Below are positions 18,607-27,370 of a stretch of 64,000 nt of DNA, piece after piece. The notes under the pieces were generated by a model that was given only the letters and a program-made list of their open reading frames with translations, was not told where the DNA came from and ran no database searches. Positions within the stretch are counted from its first letter, which is position 1. Every line of letters begins with the position of its first letter. The position numbers and the translations under genes are program-made. The stretch comes from Bryobacterales bacterium (GTDB lineage Bacteria > Acidobacteriota > Terriglobia > Bryobacterales > UBA6623), in NCBI GenBank assembly GCA_028819255.1, contig JAPPMB010000078.1, positions 125,649 through 189,648 of the forward strand. The letters run 5' to 3'.

Positions 18607-19911
18607 ATGAAGCAGTTTCTGGCGATCTGTGCGATGGCGTCCCTGCCGGCCATTGCTGGTGAGACCTGGCCCCAGTGGCGCGGCCCCAACCTCAACGGAA
18701 CCAGCGACGGCACCCAGCTGCCGGTCTCCTGGAGCACGACCGAGAACGTCGTCTGGCGCACCAGGCTGCCAAGCTGGGCGGCCGCGACGCCGATCATTTG
18801 GAAGGACACCGTGTTCGTCACCTCGGCCGAGGAGGGCTCGAGCCTGAATCGTCCGAATTCGCAGCTCTTCGATGGCGGTGACGAAGGGCGCGACCGTCTT
18901 TACCTGATCGCGATCAATCGCGCCACCGGCGCCGTCCGCTGGCGCCAGTCGATGGGGCGTGGGAACCGGATCGGCAACAAGCAGAACATGGCCTCTCCTT
19001 CGCCGGTCACCGACGGAGAGCATGTGTGGGTGGCCAACGGCAACGGCGAGCTTCGCTGCTTTGACTTCTCCGGGCGCCAGGTCTGGATGCGCGACTTCCA
19101 GGCGGACTACGGCAAGTTCGGAGTGCAGTTCGGATACGCCTCGTCTCCCGTTCTCCTTGACGGCGTGCTCTACCTCCAGAATCTGCAGGGGATGTACACC
19201 GACGATCCGTCCTATGTGCTGGCGATCAATGCCGCGTCGGGAAAGACGATCTGGAAGGTCGACCGGCCCACGGACGGAAGGCACGAGACGCCCGACTCGT
19301 ATTCGACGGCCACGCTGGCCGAGGTCGGGGAGGAGACCGTCCTCATTGTCTCGGGAGCCGGCTACGTCACCGGCCACAGTCTCGAGACCGGGAAGGAGAT
19401 CTGGAGGGCCGGCGGGCTGAATCCGGACGACGCGAGGAACTACCGGACCATTGCGTCGTCGCTGGTCGTCGGCGAAATCGTCCTGGTCCCTTCCCGCAGG
19501 AGGCCGTTCATCGCGTTCCGCACCGACGGCAAGGGCGACGTGACGGAGTCGAAGAGGCTCTGGTCCACCGACTACGGCCCTGACGTGCCGACCCCAACGA
19601 GTGACGGCGAGCGCCTGTACATCATCGACGACCGGGGAATCGCGCTCAGCCTCAGAGTGAGCGACGGAAGCACGGTGTGGGATAGGACGCGAATCGAGCC
19701 GGGCACCTACAGCGCATCGCCCCTTCTTGCCGACGGCAAGATCTACGCGATCAGCGAGGAAGGCACCACGACCGTCCTCAAGGCGGGGGACGAGTTCGAG
19801 ATCCTGGCGGTGAACCGGCTCGACGACTACACGCTTGCATCGCCGGCAGAGGCCGGCAACCAGCTCTTCATTCGAACTGCCACCTACCTCTACTGCATTG
19901 GCAAGCCCTGA
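18607..19911 (+). CDS. PQQ-like beta-propeller repeat protein, secreted
   Basis: This 434-residue protein has a short signal peptide (MKQFLAICAMASLPAIAGE) followed by a WPQWRGPNLNG opening typical of BamB-like/PQQ-like propellers of Planctomycetes and Acidobacteria. Blade motifs recur, such as INRATGAVRWRQ, INAASGKTIWKV, SLETGKEIWRAG and VSDGSTVWDR. There is no haem c motif and no obvious PQQ-site residues, so it is more likely a structural or binding propeller than a dehydrogenase. ATG 18607 is preferred over ATG 18598 because of the signal peptide and the -10 placement. It stands alone on this strand. Confidence 0.83.
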   Translation: MKQFLAICAMASLPAIAGETWPQWRGPNLNGTSDGTQLPVSWSTTENVVWRTRLPSWAAATPIIWKDTVFVTSAEEGSSLNRPNSQLFDGGDEGRDRLYLIAINRATGAVRWRQSMGRGNRIGNKQNMASPSPVTDGEHVWVANGNGELRCFDFSGRQVWMRDFQADYGKFGVQFGYASSPVLLDGVLYLQNLQGMYTDDPSYVLAINAASGKTIWKVDRPTDGRHETPDSYSTATLAEVGEETVLIVSGAGYVTGHSLETGKEIWRAGGLNPDDARNYRTIASSLVVGEIVLVPSRRRPFIAFRTDGKGDVTESKRLWSTDYGPDVPTPTSDGERLYIIDDRGIALSLRVSDGSTVWDRTRIEPGTYSASPLLADGKIYAISEEGTTTVLKAGDEFEILAVNRLDDYTLASPAEAGNQLFIRTATYLYCIGKP

Positions 19912-19971
19912 CCTCGCGGGCCGGCGCTCCATGAGGGCGGGCGCCTCTGCCGCGGTCGGCGCCCGGATGCG

Positions 19972-20361
19972 CTAGAGGTTCAGCGCGCACCTGCGCTCGG
20001 CAAGCGCAGCTGCGAGCAGTTCCCGAATTCCATCCCGCTCCGCATCCGCGACTGAACGGACCTTCAGGTGACGCATCCTGGCTCCCGTCCCCTCCAGCAG
20101 CCTGCGGGGGTCGTCGAGGCTCGCGCCCTGGAAGAATCCGAGCTTGACCCATGCCCGATGGGGCATCAGGTAGGCGTAGCCTTCGATCATCTTTCTGGGA
20201 CCTACGCCGTAGGTCGCGGCGCGGTCCCCGAGGCGGACCACCTCGCACGCCGTTGGGTCGACCTCGAGAACGATCGCACGGAGCCGTTCCACTATGGGTC
20301 TCATCGGCTCGCCGGTGAGCTGGAGCAGGTCGTCGAACGTGCCGAATCTGGTCCCTGGCAT
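19972..20361 (-). CDS. DUF1801 domain-containing protein
   Basis: This small cytoplasmic protein of 129 residues has the DUF1801/YdhG layout: an N-terminal helix with VERLRAIVLEVDPTACEVV, a central strand region with IEGYAYLMPH and KLGFFQGASLDDP, and LLEGTGARMRHLKVRS near the C-terminus. The domain is widespread in bacteria and its biochemical role is not established. I chose ATG 20361, where the family-like sequence begins; the frame stays open upstream but is not family-like. It is divergent from the following sulfatase. Confidence 0.8.
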   Translation of the reverse strand: MPGTRFGTFDDLLQLTGEPMRPIVERLRAIVLEVDPTACEVVRLGDRAATYGVGPRKMIEGYAYLMPHRAWVKLGFFQGASLDDPRRLLEGTGARMRHLKVRSVADAERDGIRELLAAALAERRCALNL

Positions 20362-20552
20362 TGAGTTTCCGGAGCCTTGACGTAGGGCATCCGCCTTTGC
20401 CGGCGCGCCCGCAACAAATATAGCCGCTCGGTCAGCGTCCCTGATCCGGAGTCCATGGAACCTGCACCGGCCCGTCGGTCCGCGCAGCAGGGGCGAATGA
20501 GCCATCGCGGCCCGCGGCGATTCGTCCTCTCCGGCATCCGGGACCGGTGTGC

Positions 20553-20558
20553 TACGTT
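20553..20558 (+). promoter_or_regulatory. Candidate -10 box (TACGTT), near-leaderless start
   Basis: TACGTT predicts +1 at 20565, six bases before ATG 20571 of the sulfatase gene. Confidence 0.3.
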
Positions 20559-20570
20559 CGCCTTCAGGTC

Positions 20571-21986
20571 ATGCGCGTGATTGCTCTCTTCCTTCTAAGT
20601 GCGCCCCTCGTCGCTGCGGCGCAGCCGAACGTGGTTCTCGTCATGGCGGACGACCAGGGCTGGGGCGAAACCGGATACAACGGCCATCCCCATCTGGAGA
20701 CCCCTGTACTTGACGAGATTGCCGCTGGCGGCCTTCGCTTCGACCGCTTCTACGCCGCCGCCCCGAATTGCTCCCCGACCCGCGCGTCGATCCTGACCGG
20801 TCGCCATCCCAATCGTTCCGGAGTCTTCGCCCCGAACCATTCGACCCGTCCCGAAGAGATCACCATCGCCCAGATCCTCCGGGACGCCGGCTACCGTACC
20901 GGCCACTTCGGGAAGTGGCACGTCGGAGCGGTGAAGGCGGCTTCGCCGACGAATCCGGCCCGGATGGGCTACGAGGAATACCTCGCGCATGACAACTTCT
21001 TCGAGCTCGACCCGCCGCTGAGCCTCAACGGTGCCCCGCCTGAGATCGTTCCGGGCGAGAGTTCCGAAGTCTGCGTCGATGCGGCGATCGCCTTTCTCGA
21101 CAGGGTGCTCTCGGCCGGCTCCGAGCCGTTCTTCGTGACCCTGTGGTTCGGCTCGCCGCACAGCCCGTACCGGGCGCTTCCCGAGGACGCGGCCCTCTAT
21201 CGGGAGGTTCCGGGCACCGATCTGGCCAACAGGTTCGCCGAGATCACCGCGATGGACCGCGCGCTGGGCAGATTCCGGCAATGGCTGCGTGACCGCGGGG
21301 TCGCCGGCAACACACTGGTTTGGTTCACGTCCGACAACGGGATCACTGTGGAGGGCATACCCGAAGACCAGCGCGGCGGGCTCTACAACGGGCGGTTGCG
21401 GGGCCGCAAGGGTTCGCTGTACGAGGGCGGGTTGCGGGTTCCGGGGATCGTGGAATGGCCTGCGGTCATTGCTGAGCCGAGACGGACTTCGGTGCCGGCC
21501 GTGACCACCGACATGTTCTTGACACTCCTCGGCCTGCTCGATCTGGAGCATCCGGACCCGGACCGACCGCTCGACGGTATGGACCTCTCACCGCTCATTC
21601 TGGACAACTCGATGGAGAGCCGGCCGGAACCGGTCGGTTTCTGGCGCTTTGCCAGGAGTTCGGAAGTCGGGAACCAACGCTGGATGGACCCCGAGCTCAC
21701 GCGAGGGACGACGCCGACGACACGGAACCCCGGAATCGACTTCGTCAACTTCAGGCATCCGGTGGCCCGCACCGAGGACTTCGGGGGTGTCGCTGCGTGG
21801 CTGGACGGCCGCTACAAGCTGGTTCGGACGGCCAGCGGGAAGCCGGAGCTCTATGACCTGGATGCCGATCCCTATGAACGCCGTGACCTCGCCAACCGCA
21901 TGCCGCGCCGCACCGCGACGATGCTCCGGCGCCTGGAAGCCTGGCAGCGATCCGTTGAGCGGAGCCTGACGGGCGAGGACTACTGA
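20571..21986 (+). CDS. Arylsulfatase-type sulfatase (FGly motif CSPTR)
   Basis: This exported sulfatase of 471 residues begins with a signal peptide (MRVIALFLLSAPLVAAAQ). Metal-site MADDQGWG follows, then the formylglycine motif CSPTRASILTGR (Cys67-Arg71), then GKWHVG, HSPYRAL and a TSDNG metal motif. The C-terminus has the usual LYDLDADPYERRDLANR. It should hydrolyse sulfate esters of polysaccharides or aryl compounds in the periplasm, after conversion of Cys67 to formylglycine by an enzyme encoded elsewhere. The length is normal. ATG 20571 is preferred over an upstream ATG in the same frame, because it opens directly into the signal peptide. No co-transcribed neighbour was seen on this strand. 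Confidence 0.9.
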   Translation: MRVIALFLLSAPLVAAAQPNVVLVMADDQGWGETGYNGHPHLETPVLDEIAAGGLRFDRFYAAAPNCSPTRASILTGRHPNRSGVFAPNHSTRPEEITIAQILRDAGYRTGHFGKWHVGAVKAASPTNPARMGYEEYLAHDNFFELDPPLSLNGAPPEIVPGESSEVCVDAAIAFLDRVLSAGSEPFFVTLWFGSPHSPYRALPEDAALYREVPGTDLANRFAEITAMDRALGRFRQWLRDRGVAGNTLVWFTSDNGITVEGIPEDQRGGLYNGRLRGRKGSLYEGGLRVPGIVEWPAVIAEPRRTSVPAVTTDMFLTLLGLLDLEHPDPDRPLDGMDLSPLILDNSMESRPEPVGFWRFARSSEVGNQRWMDPELTRGTTPTTRNPGIDFVNFRHPVARTEDFGGVAAWLDGRYKLVRTASGKPELYDLDADPYERRDLANRMPRRTATMLRRLEAWQRSVERSLTGEDY

Positions 21987-22093
21987 CTTGCGCCTGTGTC
22001 CGCGGGTTTGCGGACGCCGCTCACCCGACAGGACTCAGCCTGGGACTGCAAGCGTCCCCGCTCACGGCTCCCTGCAATCGGAGCAGGGCCTGA

Positions 22094-23386
22094 TCACACG
22101 TCTGGGAGGATCCACGGCTTCCGGTACTTGCGCCCGAGCATCCGGTTCGCCTCGTCATCGCCGAACGTCTCGGTTTCGGGATCGAACCGCAGTTTCCGGT
22201 CTGTGCGCCACGCAATGTTCCCAAGGTGGACCAGCCCCGACGCGCAGTGACCGATCTCGATGTCGCACGCCGGACGGCCGCCGTCGCGGATGGCGTTCAG
22301 CATGTCCCGCTTGTGACGCGCGTCGTCGTCGTTCTTCGTGCTGGCCCCACGCGCGACGATTCTGTGGTGCTCGTCGAATGCGCGCCACGATCCGTTCCCA
22401 ATGACAACGTATCCGTTCTCTCCGTAGACGGCCGCGCCCTCGGCCTCGCCGTCGATGGGATTCGGCTGCCAGTTGCGCATTTCGTACATCAGCGTTGCGC
22501 CCGGATAGTCCCATGTCACCACGAGCGTGTCGGGCCATTCCTGCGCGTCATCGAAGAACAGCTTTCCTCCGGCCGCAGAGACCGCCGTCGGCCAGTCGGG
22601 AAGCGTCCTGCCCATCGCCTCAAAGCCCGCCGCCAGCCCCCTGCGGGCGTAGTCGACGCGATGGACGCCGTCGTTGCCGAGATCGCCGGCCCCGTAGTCG
22701 AAGAACCAGCGCCAGCTGCCGTGGAACCGGTTCCGATTGAACGGCCTCTTCGGCGCCGGTCCGAGCCACATTTCATAATCGACCCCATCCGGGACGGGCT
22801 CGTCGGGCGGGTATCCGATTCCTCGCTGCCGGGCGCTCTCCCAGCCCTTGGCGAAGGCGACCTTGCCGAGCACTCCGCTGCGGATGTACTCGCAAGCTTC
22901 CTCGTAGTTGGTGCCGCTGCGTGACTGAATGCCGACCTGCACGACCCGGTCGTGCTTGCGGGCCGCGTCCAGCATTGCGCGGCCCTCGGCGATGTTGTGG
23001 CCCGCGGGTTTCTCGACATACACGTGTTTGCCGGCCTGGCAGGCGAGGACAGTCGGGATCGCGTGCCAGTGTGTCGGCGTGCCCATTACGACAATGTCGA
23101 TGTCGGGATCGTCCAGTAGGCGACGAAAGTCACTCTCCACGCCCGGCGCTCGGCCCTGCCGGTCGCTCACTTCGGCGACGCTGCGGTCGAAAAGCCGCTG
23201 GTCCACGTCGCAGATTGTCTTGACCGTGACGTCCGGCATGTCCGCGAAGCCGTTGAGCAGTCCTCGCCCCCGCCCGCGGAAGCCCATCATGCCGACAGTG
23301 AGCCGTTCGTTGACACTCGCCCCGCTTAGGAACGCGGGGGCCGCCGAACCTGCGGCGGCCAGGATGAATGTTCGCCTGGTGGTCAT
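22094..23386 (-). CDS. Gfo/Idh/MocA family oxidoreductase, Tat-exported
   Basis: This 430-residue protein starts with a twin-arginine signal (MTTRRTFILAAAGSAAPAFLSG) and has a Rossmann NAD(P)-binding domain: VGMMGFRGRGRG, then MGTPTHWHA and the EKPAGHN motif with the catalytic-type lysine. The C-terminal Gfo/Idh domain carries GDLGNDGVHRVDYARRGL. Exported members of this family act on sugars or glycosides with tightly bound cofactor. GGAGG eight bases upstream supports the ATG. It is the last of three leftward genes, 73 bp after an Asp-box propeller gene. A TAACGT box suggests it may also have its own promoter. Confidence 0.88.
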   Translation of the reverse strand: MTTRRTFILAAAGSAAPAFLSGASVNERLTVGMMGFRGRGRGLLNGFADMPDVTVKTICDVDQRLFDRSVAEVSDRQGRAPGVESDFRRLLDDPDIDIVVMGTPTHWHAIPTVLACQAGKHVYVEKPAGHNIAEGRAMLDAARKHDRVVQVGIQSRSGTNYEEACEYIRSGVLGKVAFAKGWESARQRGIGYPPDEPVPDGVDYEMWLGPAPKRPFNRNRFHGSWRWFFDYGAGDLGNDGVHRVDYARRGLAAGFEAMGRTLPDWPTAVSAAGGKLFFDDAQEWPDTLVVTWDYPGATLMYEMRNWQPNPIDGEAEGAAVYGENGYVVIGNGSWRAFDEHHRIVARGASTKNDDDARHKRDMLNAIRDGGRPACDIEIGHCASGLVHLGNIAWRTDRKLRFDPETETFGDDEANRMLGRKYRKPWILPDV

Positions 23387-23459
23387 GTCTGGATCCTCCG
23401 GCCGTAACGTTAGCGAAAATCCCCGGTCCGCGTCGAGCGGGTTCCGCCCCTCCGGGCCG

Positions 23460-24443
23460 CTACGGCCTCTGCGGACCGGTGACGTCCCACCATCTTCCGC
23501 CGTTCGTCGTCTTCAGCACGCCGCCCTCCCCGCCGTAGTAGAGCGTTGGGGGGGCGGTCTTGGCGTCGAACACCAAGGTCCACGTCCTGTTGGACCATTG
23601 CAGCCCGGCCGGCTCGAAGCTGTCCCCTCCATCTGTGCTGCGAAAGACACCCTTCGTCGTGCCCGCATAGACGTGACCGGACCGACTGGGATCCACCGCC
23701 AGCGTAAGGACTCTTTGTGCAAGCGGAATCCGGGACGGGCTCCAGCTGCTCCCGGCATCCGCGGAACGGAAGACTCCGCCGGGGTGGGTTGCGACGAACA
23801 GAACCCGGGGGTTCGACGGATCGAAGGCGATGGCCTGCACATCCATGTCGTAGAGACCGTTCGGGTCCGCGGACCACGACTGGCCGCCGTCCGATGACTT
23901 GTACGGGCCGTGCCACGTGCCCGCGTACAGGACCTCAGGGTTCTCGGGATCCCCGACCAGACAGCGCAGTGTCTTGTCGATCAGCCCGCGGTTCGCCGCG
24001 CGCCAGCTCCTCCCGCCATCCACGGTCTTGAACACGCCGCCGCCGTCCGTTCCCGCGTACACGGTCGTGCCGTCCCTCGGATCGATGACCAGACCGCGGA
24101 TCCTTGCGTTGGTGATGCCCGAGCTTGCGCGGACCCACGAGCGGGCTCCGTCGGAGGACTTGTAGACGCCCATCCTGTAGGTGCCCGCGTAGAGCACTTC
24201 GGGATTGACGGGGTCCAGGACTATGGCCCGTGGCGAGAGCGCCTCCAGGCCGCTTGCGGGCCAGTTGTCCTTTCCGCCCGACGTCGTCTTGCACAGCCCC
24301 CTGGCAGCCCCGGCATACAGGATCAGGCGGTTCGTCGGGTGCAGCGCGATGGACTGGGTCTCGCCGCCGCCCGGCGATCCCATCTGTGCGGGGCTCATCC
24401 CCGCCAGGCACGTCAAGGCGAGGGCAAGCGACGAGGACCGCAT
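23460..24443 (-). CDS. Secreted BNR/Asp-box propeller protein (VPS10/sialidase-like fold)
   Basis: This 327-residue protein has a signal peptide (ending MSPAQ). At least six blades each carry an Asp-box such as KSSDGARSW, KTVDGGRSW, KSSDGGQSW, RSADAGSSW and RSTDGGDSF, with intervening DP.NP.VLYAGT strands. This is the sortilin/sialidase-like propeller architecture; no sialidase catalytic triad can be assigned, so a binding role is more likely. Its ATG follows directly on the stop codon of the preceding 650-codon gene, so the two are almost certainly co-transcribed and translationally coupled. The substrate and partners are unknown. Confidence 0.83.
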   Translation of the reverse strand: MRSSSLALALTCLAGMSPAQMGSPGGGETQSIALHPTNRLILYAGAARGLCKTTSGGKDNWPASGLEALSPRAIVLDPVNPEVLYAGTYRMGVYKSSDGARSWVRASSGITNARIRGLVIDPRDGTTVYAGTDGGGVFKTVDGGRSWRAANRGLIDKTLRCLVGDPENPEVLYAGTWHGPYKSSDGGQSWSADPNGLYDMDVQAIAFDPSNPRVLFVATHPGGVFRSADAGSSWSPSRIPLAQRVLTLAVDPSRSGHVYAGTTKGVFRSTDGGDSFEPAGLQWSNRTWTLVFDAKTAPPTLYYGGEGGVLKTTNGGRWWDVTGPQRP

Positions 24444-26396
24444 CTACTGGGCGCTCCAGCGATCCCAAGGAAAGGCGTAGCCGGGCTTCGCGTCGTACCG
24501 CTGAAGTCCGATCTCAAGGGTGATGCCGGCCCCGGGCGCGAGATCGATTGCGAAGTGCTTTCCGTTGACGGCGGTCGTGTGGCGCGCGAGTGTCGTGGGA
24601 TCCGGCAGGGCGGACCCCGGAGTCCATCCCGGGGACACCGGTCCGAAGGTCACGTCCTTGATGCGGTGCTCGCCGTACGTCCCGCCCTGCACGACCATCC
24701 TTCGCTGCTCGAAGAGATTGGTGTTGACGAGTTCCAGCGTCACCGAGTCCGCAGCGACGGCGGTCACCAGTGCCGCGACGCCCTGCGGCAGGCCCGCTTG
24801 CCGCTTGTCGAGGTCGAAGTAGCGGAGGAGTGAATGCAGCATCTCGCCTCGCTTGTGGACCGGGAGCCCGGCAACGGTCAGGCGCACGAGGTTGTCCGTC
24901 GGCACGGGATCCAGCGACAGCCAGTGCGCGTCAAACCATGTCTCGGGGTCGCCATGCTCGTTCAGGATCCGCGCAAGCTTGCGATGGACGACCGTCAAGT
25001 CCCGGCTGAAGGCCGCCACCGGGTACTCGGGATTCTCGCCGCGCACGAAGTACGCCCAGCCCAGGTCGGGGTCCACAAGTTCGCCCCTTTGCCTTTCCAG
25101 CGTCCCCATCCGCTCGACTTGGCGCCAGTCCTCTCCGGTCTGGGACATGTACCAGAGCTGCACGTACGGGTACGGCTGCTCCGGTACGAAGTGGTGCCAC
25201 TCTCTGTTGCCGTCGTAACGGACGGGAATCATCGCGACGCCGTCGCGGACTTCCCCGCGCGTCCTCATGACCCTGGCCTGGCTGCGGGGGAGCTCCAGCC
25301 AACGATCCTCGCCTGTCATCAGGAGCGCCACTTTGGCCGCCGTGAGGGTTGCCAGCACGATGTCCGTGCCGCCCCGCGGCCATTTCCACCCGTAGTACCC
25401 GCCCCACCAGCGGCCGTCGTTGTGCTCGCCGATCCTTCCGCTCAGGCCGACGTTGTCCGGCGTGATGCCGGAATTGGCCTCCGTGAGCTCGATCCACTTC
25501 CCTAGGTAGTCGAGGATCCACTGACGGTACTTCTCGTCCCCTGTGTAGAGAAACGCATTCGCGATCAGCGGCGCCGCCGTGAGGTTGATCGGCACGTCGC
25601 CCTTCGCCATGCGGTCGCTCATGGTACGCACGATGCGCCCGAACTGGTCGTCTTCGGGATGGCCGTTGATCCAGCCGGTCGAGGAGTCCACGCCCGGGAT
25701 GTCGTCGAACGGCAGGTGGTAGTAGACGAGATTCGCGTTGGTCGGGATCCAGTCCCGCTTCGTCCAGCGCATCTTCGGACCGCGGCTGCCCGTCATCGAT
25801 GCCCGCATGAGCTTGAGCTTGGGGTCGTAGTTGGGCGCTTCGGGATCCTCGCCCGTGTACATGGCCGCGAATCGAACGGACCGCTCCCTGAAGGTGCCGT
25901 CATGCGGATCCGTCAGGCCCAGTGGATACAGGGAGACGTAGCCCTCTCCGTGATGCATCCAGTCCCAGTTGCTGTCGAATTCCCGGTAGATCTGGCCGTA
26001 CCGCGCGAATTGCCGCGTGATCCCTTCCCAGACCGCTCGGTGGAGCGTGTCCAGCTCCCTCGAGCCTCCGAGCGCGTGGTGCAGCGAAAAGCCCCGGAAG
26101 GCCTCGTACGCATCGTCGGACGAATTCATCCCGCCCTCGTATCGCTCCTTCCAGCGCAGCGAGCCGTCGGGAAGCGTGTACGCCTTTACGAACTCGACGC
26201 CCGCGCGGTCCAGTGTCTCGATCACGTGGCGCTCCAGGAGCGCCCACGGCGGAGCTGTTCGCGGGACATCTGCGCGGATCACCGGGATTTCCGGCGCGGG
26301 CTCGTCGCTGCTGGCGCCTGGTGATGGTCCCTGCGAAAGCGCCATGGCAAGAAGCATCCAGACGGCCTGCACAAGAACTCGCTGCGGACTTGTCAT
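24444..26396 (-). CDS. Uncharacterised exported protein, possible alpha/alpha-barrel
   Basis: I do not recognise this 650-residue protein. It has an N-terminal signal peptide (hydrophobic to about residue 27, before SSDEPAPEIP). A region rich in aromatic residues, Trp/Tyr/Gly motifs and helices follows (NWDWMHHGEGYVSLY, MRWTKRDWIPTN, GWINGHPEDD, RWWGGYYGWKWPRGG). This composition is common in (alpha/alpha) toroid glycosidases and lyases, but no catalytic signature can be named. The last 130 residues look like a beta-rich domain (VAADSVTLELVNTNLFEQRR). A TAGCGT box would put +1 about 11 bases before the ATG. It abuts the propeller gene without a gap and lies upstream of a Gfo/Idh gene, so a carbohydrate role is a reasonable inference. 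Confidence 0.75.
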   Translation of the reverse strand: MTSPQRVLVQAVWMLLAMALSQGPSPGASSDEPAPEIPVIRADVPRTAPPWALLERHVIETLDRAGVEFVKAYTLPDGSLRWKERYEGGMNSSDDAYEAFRGFSLHHALGGSRELDTLHRAVWEGITRQFARYGQIYREFDSNWDWMHHGEGYVSLYPLGLTDPHDGTFRERSVRFAAMYTGEDPEAPNYDPKLKLMRASMTGSRGPKMRWTKRDWIPTNANLVYYHLPFDDIPGVDSSTGWINGHPEDDQFGRIVRTMSDRMAKGDVPINLTAAPLIANAFLYTGDEKYRQWILDYLGKWIELTEANSGITPDNVGLSGRIGEHNDGRWWGGYYGWKWPRGGTDIVLATLTAAKVALLMTGEDRWLELPRSQARVMRTRGEVRDGVAMIPVRYDGNREWHHFVPEQPYPYVQLWYMSQTGEDWRQVERMGTLERQRGELVDPDLGWAYFVRGENPEYPVAAFSRDLTVVHRKLARILNEHGDPETWFDAHWLSLDPVPTDNLVRLTVAGLPVHKRGEMLHSLLRYFDLDKRQAGLPQGVAALVTAVAADSVTLELVNTNLFEQRRMVVQGGTYGEHRIKDVTFGPVSPGWTPGSALPDPTTLARHTTAVNGKHFAIDLAPGAGITLEIGLQRYDAKPGYAFPWDRWSAQ

Positions 26397-27248
26397 CGGG
26401 TCGGCTGTCCGTCACGCTACCACGTCAGCGGGCTGGCTTCGCTGATTCGGTCGAACTCTTGGTCCCTGGTGCGTGGAGTGAGCTGCGGAATCGCTAACAG
26501 ACCAGACAACTGCGTTCTGCTCAATCGACTTGCAAATGGTAACAGTGAAGATTCATATGAATACAAAATGCAATCGGCAAAGGATTGAAATCTTCCAGAA
26601 ACTGATACTCATCATTTCGGAATGAAAGGCTGTTCTGCGACCGATTGTCGTCCGGGCGCAGGCCGCCGGCATTCACTCGGGGCTGAAGGCCGAGGAGCAT
26701 TTTGATCGAGCCGCAGGAGGAGGCCGCAAGGGCCACGGGCAAGCCGAAGCCGGCGACGAGGTCCGGCCAGCGGATTGCCGACGCTGGAGGGTGACCCTTG
26801 CCGAGAGTGTGGCGCAGTGCTTTGCCCTGGCGCACCGGCACAAGCTCGAATCTGCCTATCCCGGGACCGCATTCGCTGACTCCGGCGAACCCGCCTGAAC
26901 GATTCGGCGGAGCTGCCGTGACGCGGCGGGGCCGAATGCTGTCCGCATTCACGCGAGGGACCGTCCGGCTTCCGGTCCGGCAACTCGGCCGTCTGAGGTG
27001 GGGCTGCTCCACCAATGTGGAGGTGGAGTTGAAGAGGGGTTGAAGCGACCTTCAATGAGCCTTCGAGACGAGTTTCGCGAGACGAGTTTTCGTGCAGGCC
27101 GCACGCTGCTTCAGCCAGATTCGCCGACCGGCTGTTCGCGCACACCCGCTCCCGCACTCGGACGAACTGGAGCTTGCTTGCGATTGCGGGCGAGAGCGGT
27201 CCTCTACAGCCTCACGGAGGATGCCGAGGCATCGGCCGAACATGCGAG

Positions 27249-27287
27249 AAGGGCCGCCGATTCGCCCATGCGAATCCGGCGGCCCTT
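27249..27287. terminator. Long GC-rich hairpin downstream of hsp20
   Basis: The arms 27249-27265 and 27270-27287 form a 17-bp stem with a single bulged base and a four-base loop. It lies about 90 bp beyond the hsp20 stop codon in the direction of transcription. No U-rich tail follows on either strand, so terminator function is inferred. Confidence 0.4.
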
Positions 27288-27298
27288 GGAGTGTCTCC

Positions 27299-27314
27299 GG
27301 CGCTTCGCAGCGCC
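27299..27314. terminator. Small hairpin between two larger ones
   Basis: GGCGCT and AGCGCC form a 6-bp stem with a TCGC loop, midway between the two longer hairpins downstream of hsp20. Confidence 0.3.
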
Positions 27315-27324
27315 AAGGGTCTCT

Positions 27325-27360
27325 GGCCGGAGGGGACTCGCGGGAGCGGCCCCTCCGGCC
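27325..27360. terminator. Perfect 11-bp inverted repeat directly after hsp20
   Basis: GGCCGGAGGGG (27325-27335) and CCCCTCCGGCC (27350-27360) are separated by a 14-base loop and lie 10 bp past the hsp20 stop codon. This is the best candidate for the end of the hsp20 transcript, although no U tract is present. Confidence 0.45.
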
Positions 27361-27370
27361 GTTCGGCGAC

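Larger units (their letters stand above)
26397..27324. other. Gene-free stretch with an AT-rich palindromic island
   Basis: No gene, RNA or known mobile element is recognised in about 930 bp. From 26517 to about 26640 the base composition turns AT-rich, unlike the surroundings. This island contains a perfect 12-bp palindrome (ATTCATATGAAT, 26551-26562), flanked by an outer TTGCA...TGCAA pair (26530-26534 and 26569-26573). A TAGCGT element at 26414-26419 on the minus strand is the likely -10 box of the 650-codon gene. The right end of the stretch holds hairpins listed separately. Confidence 0.5.
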
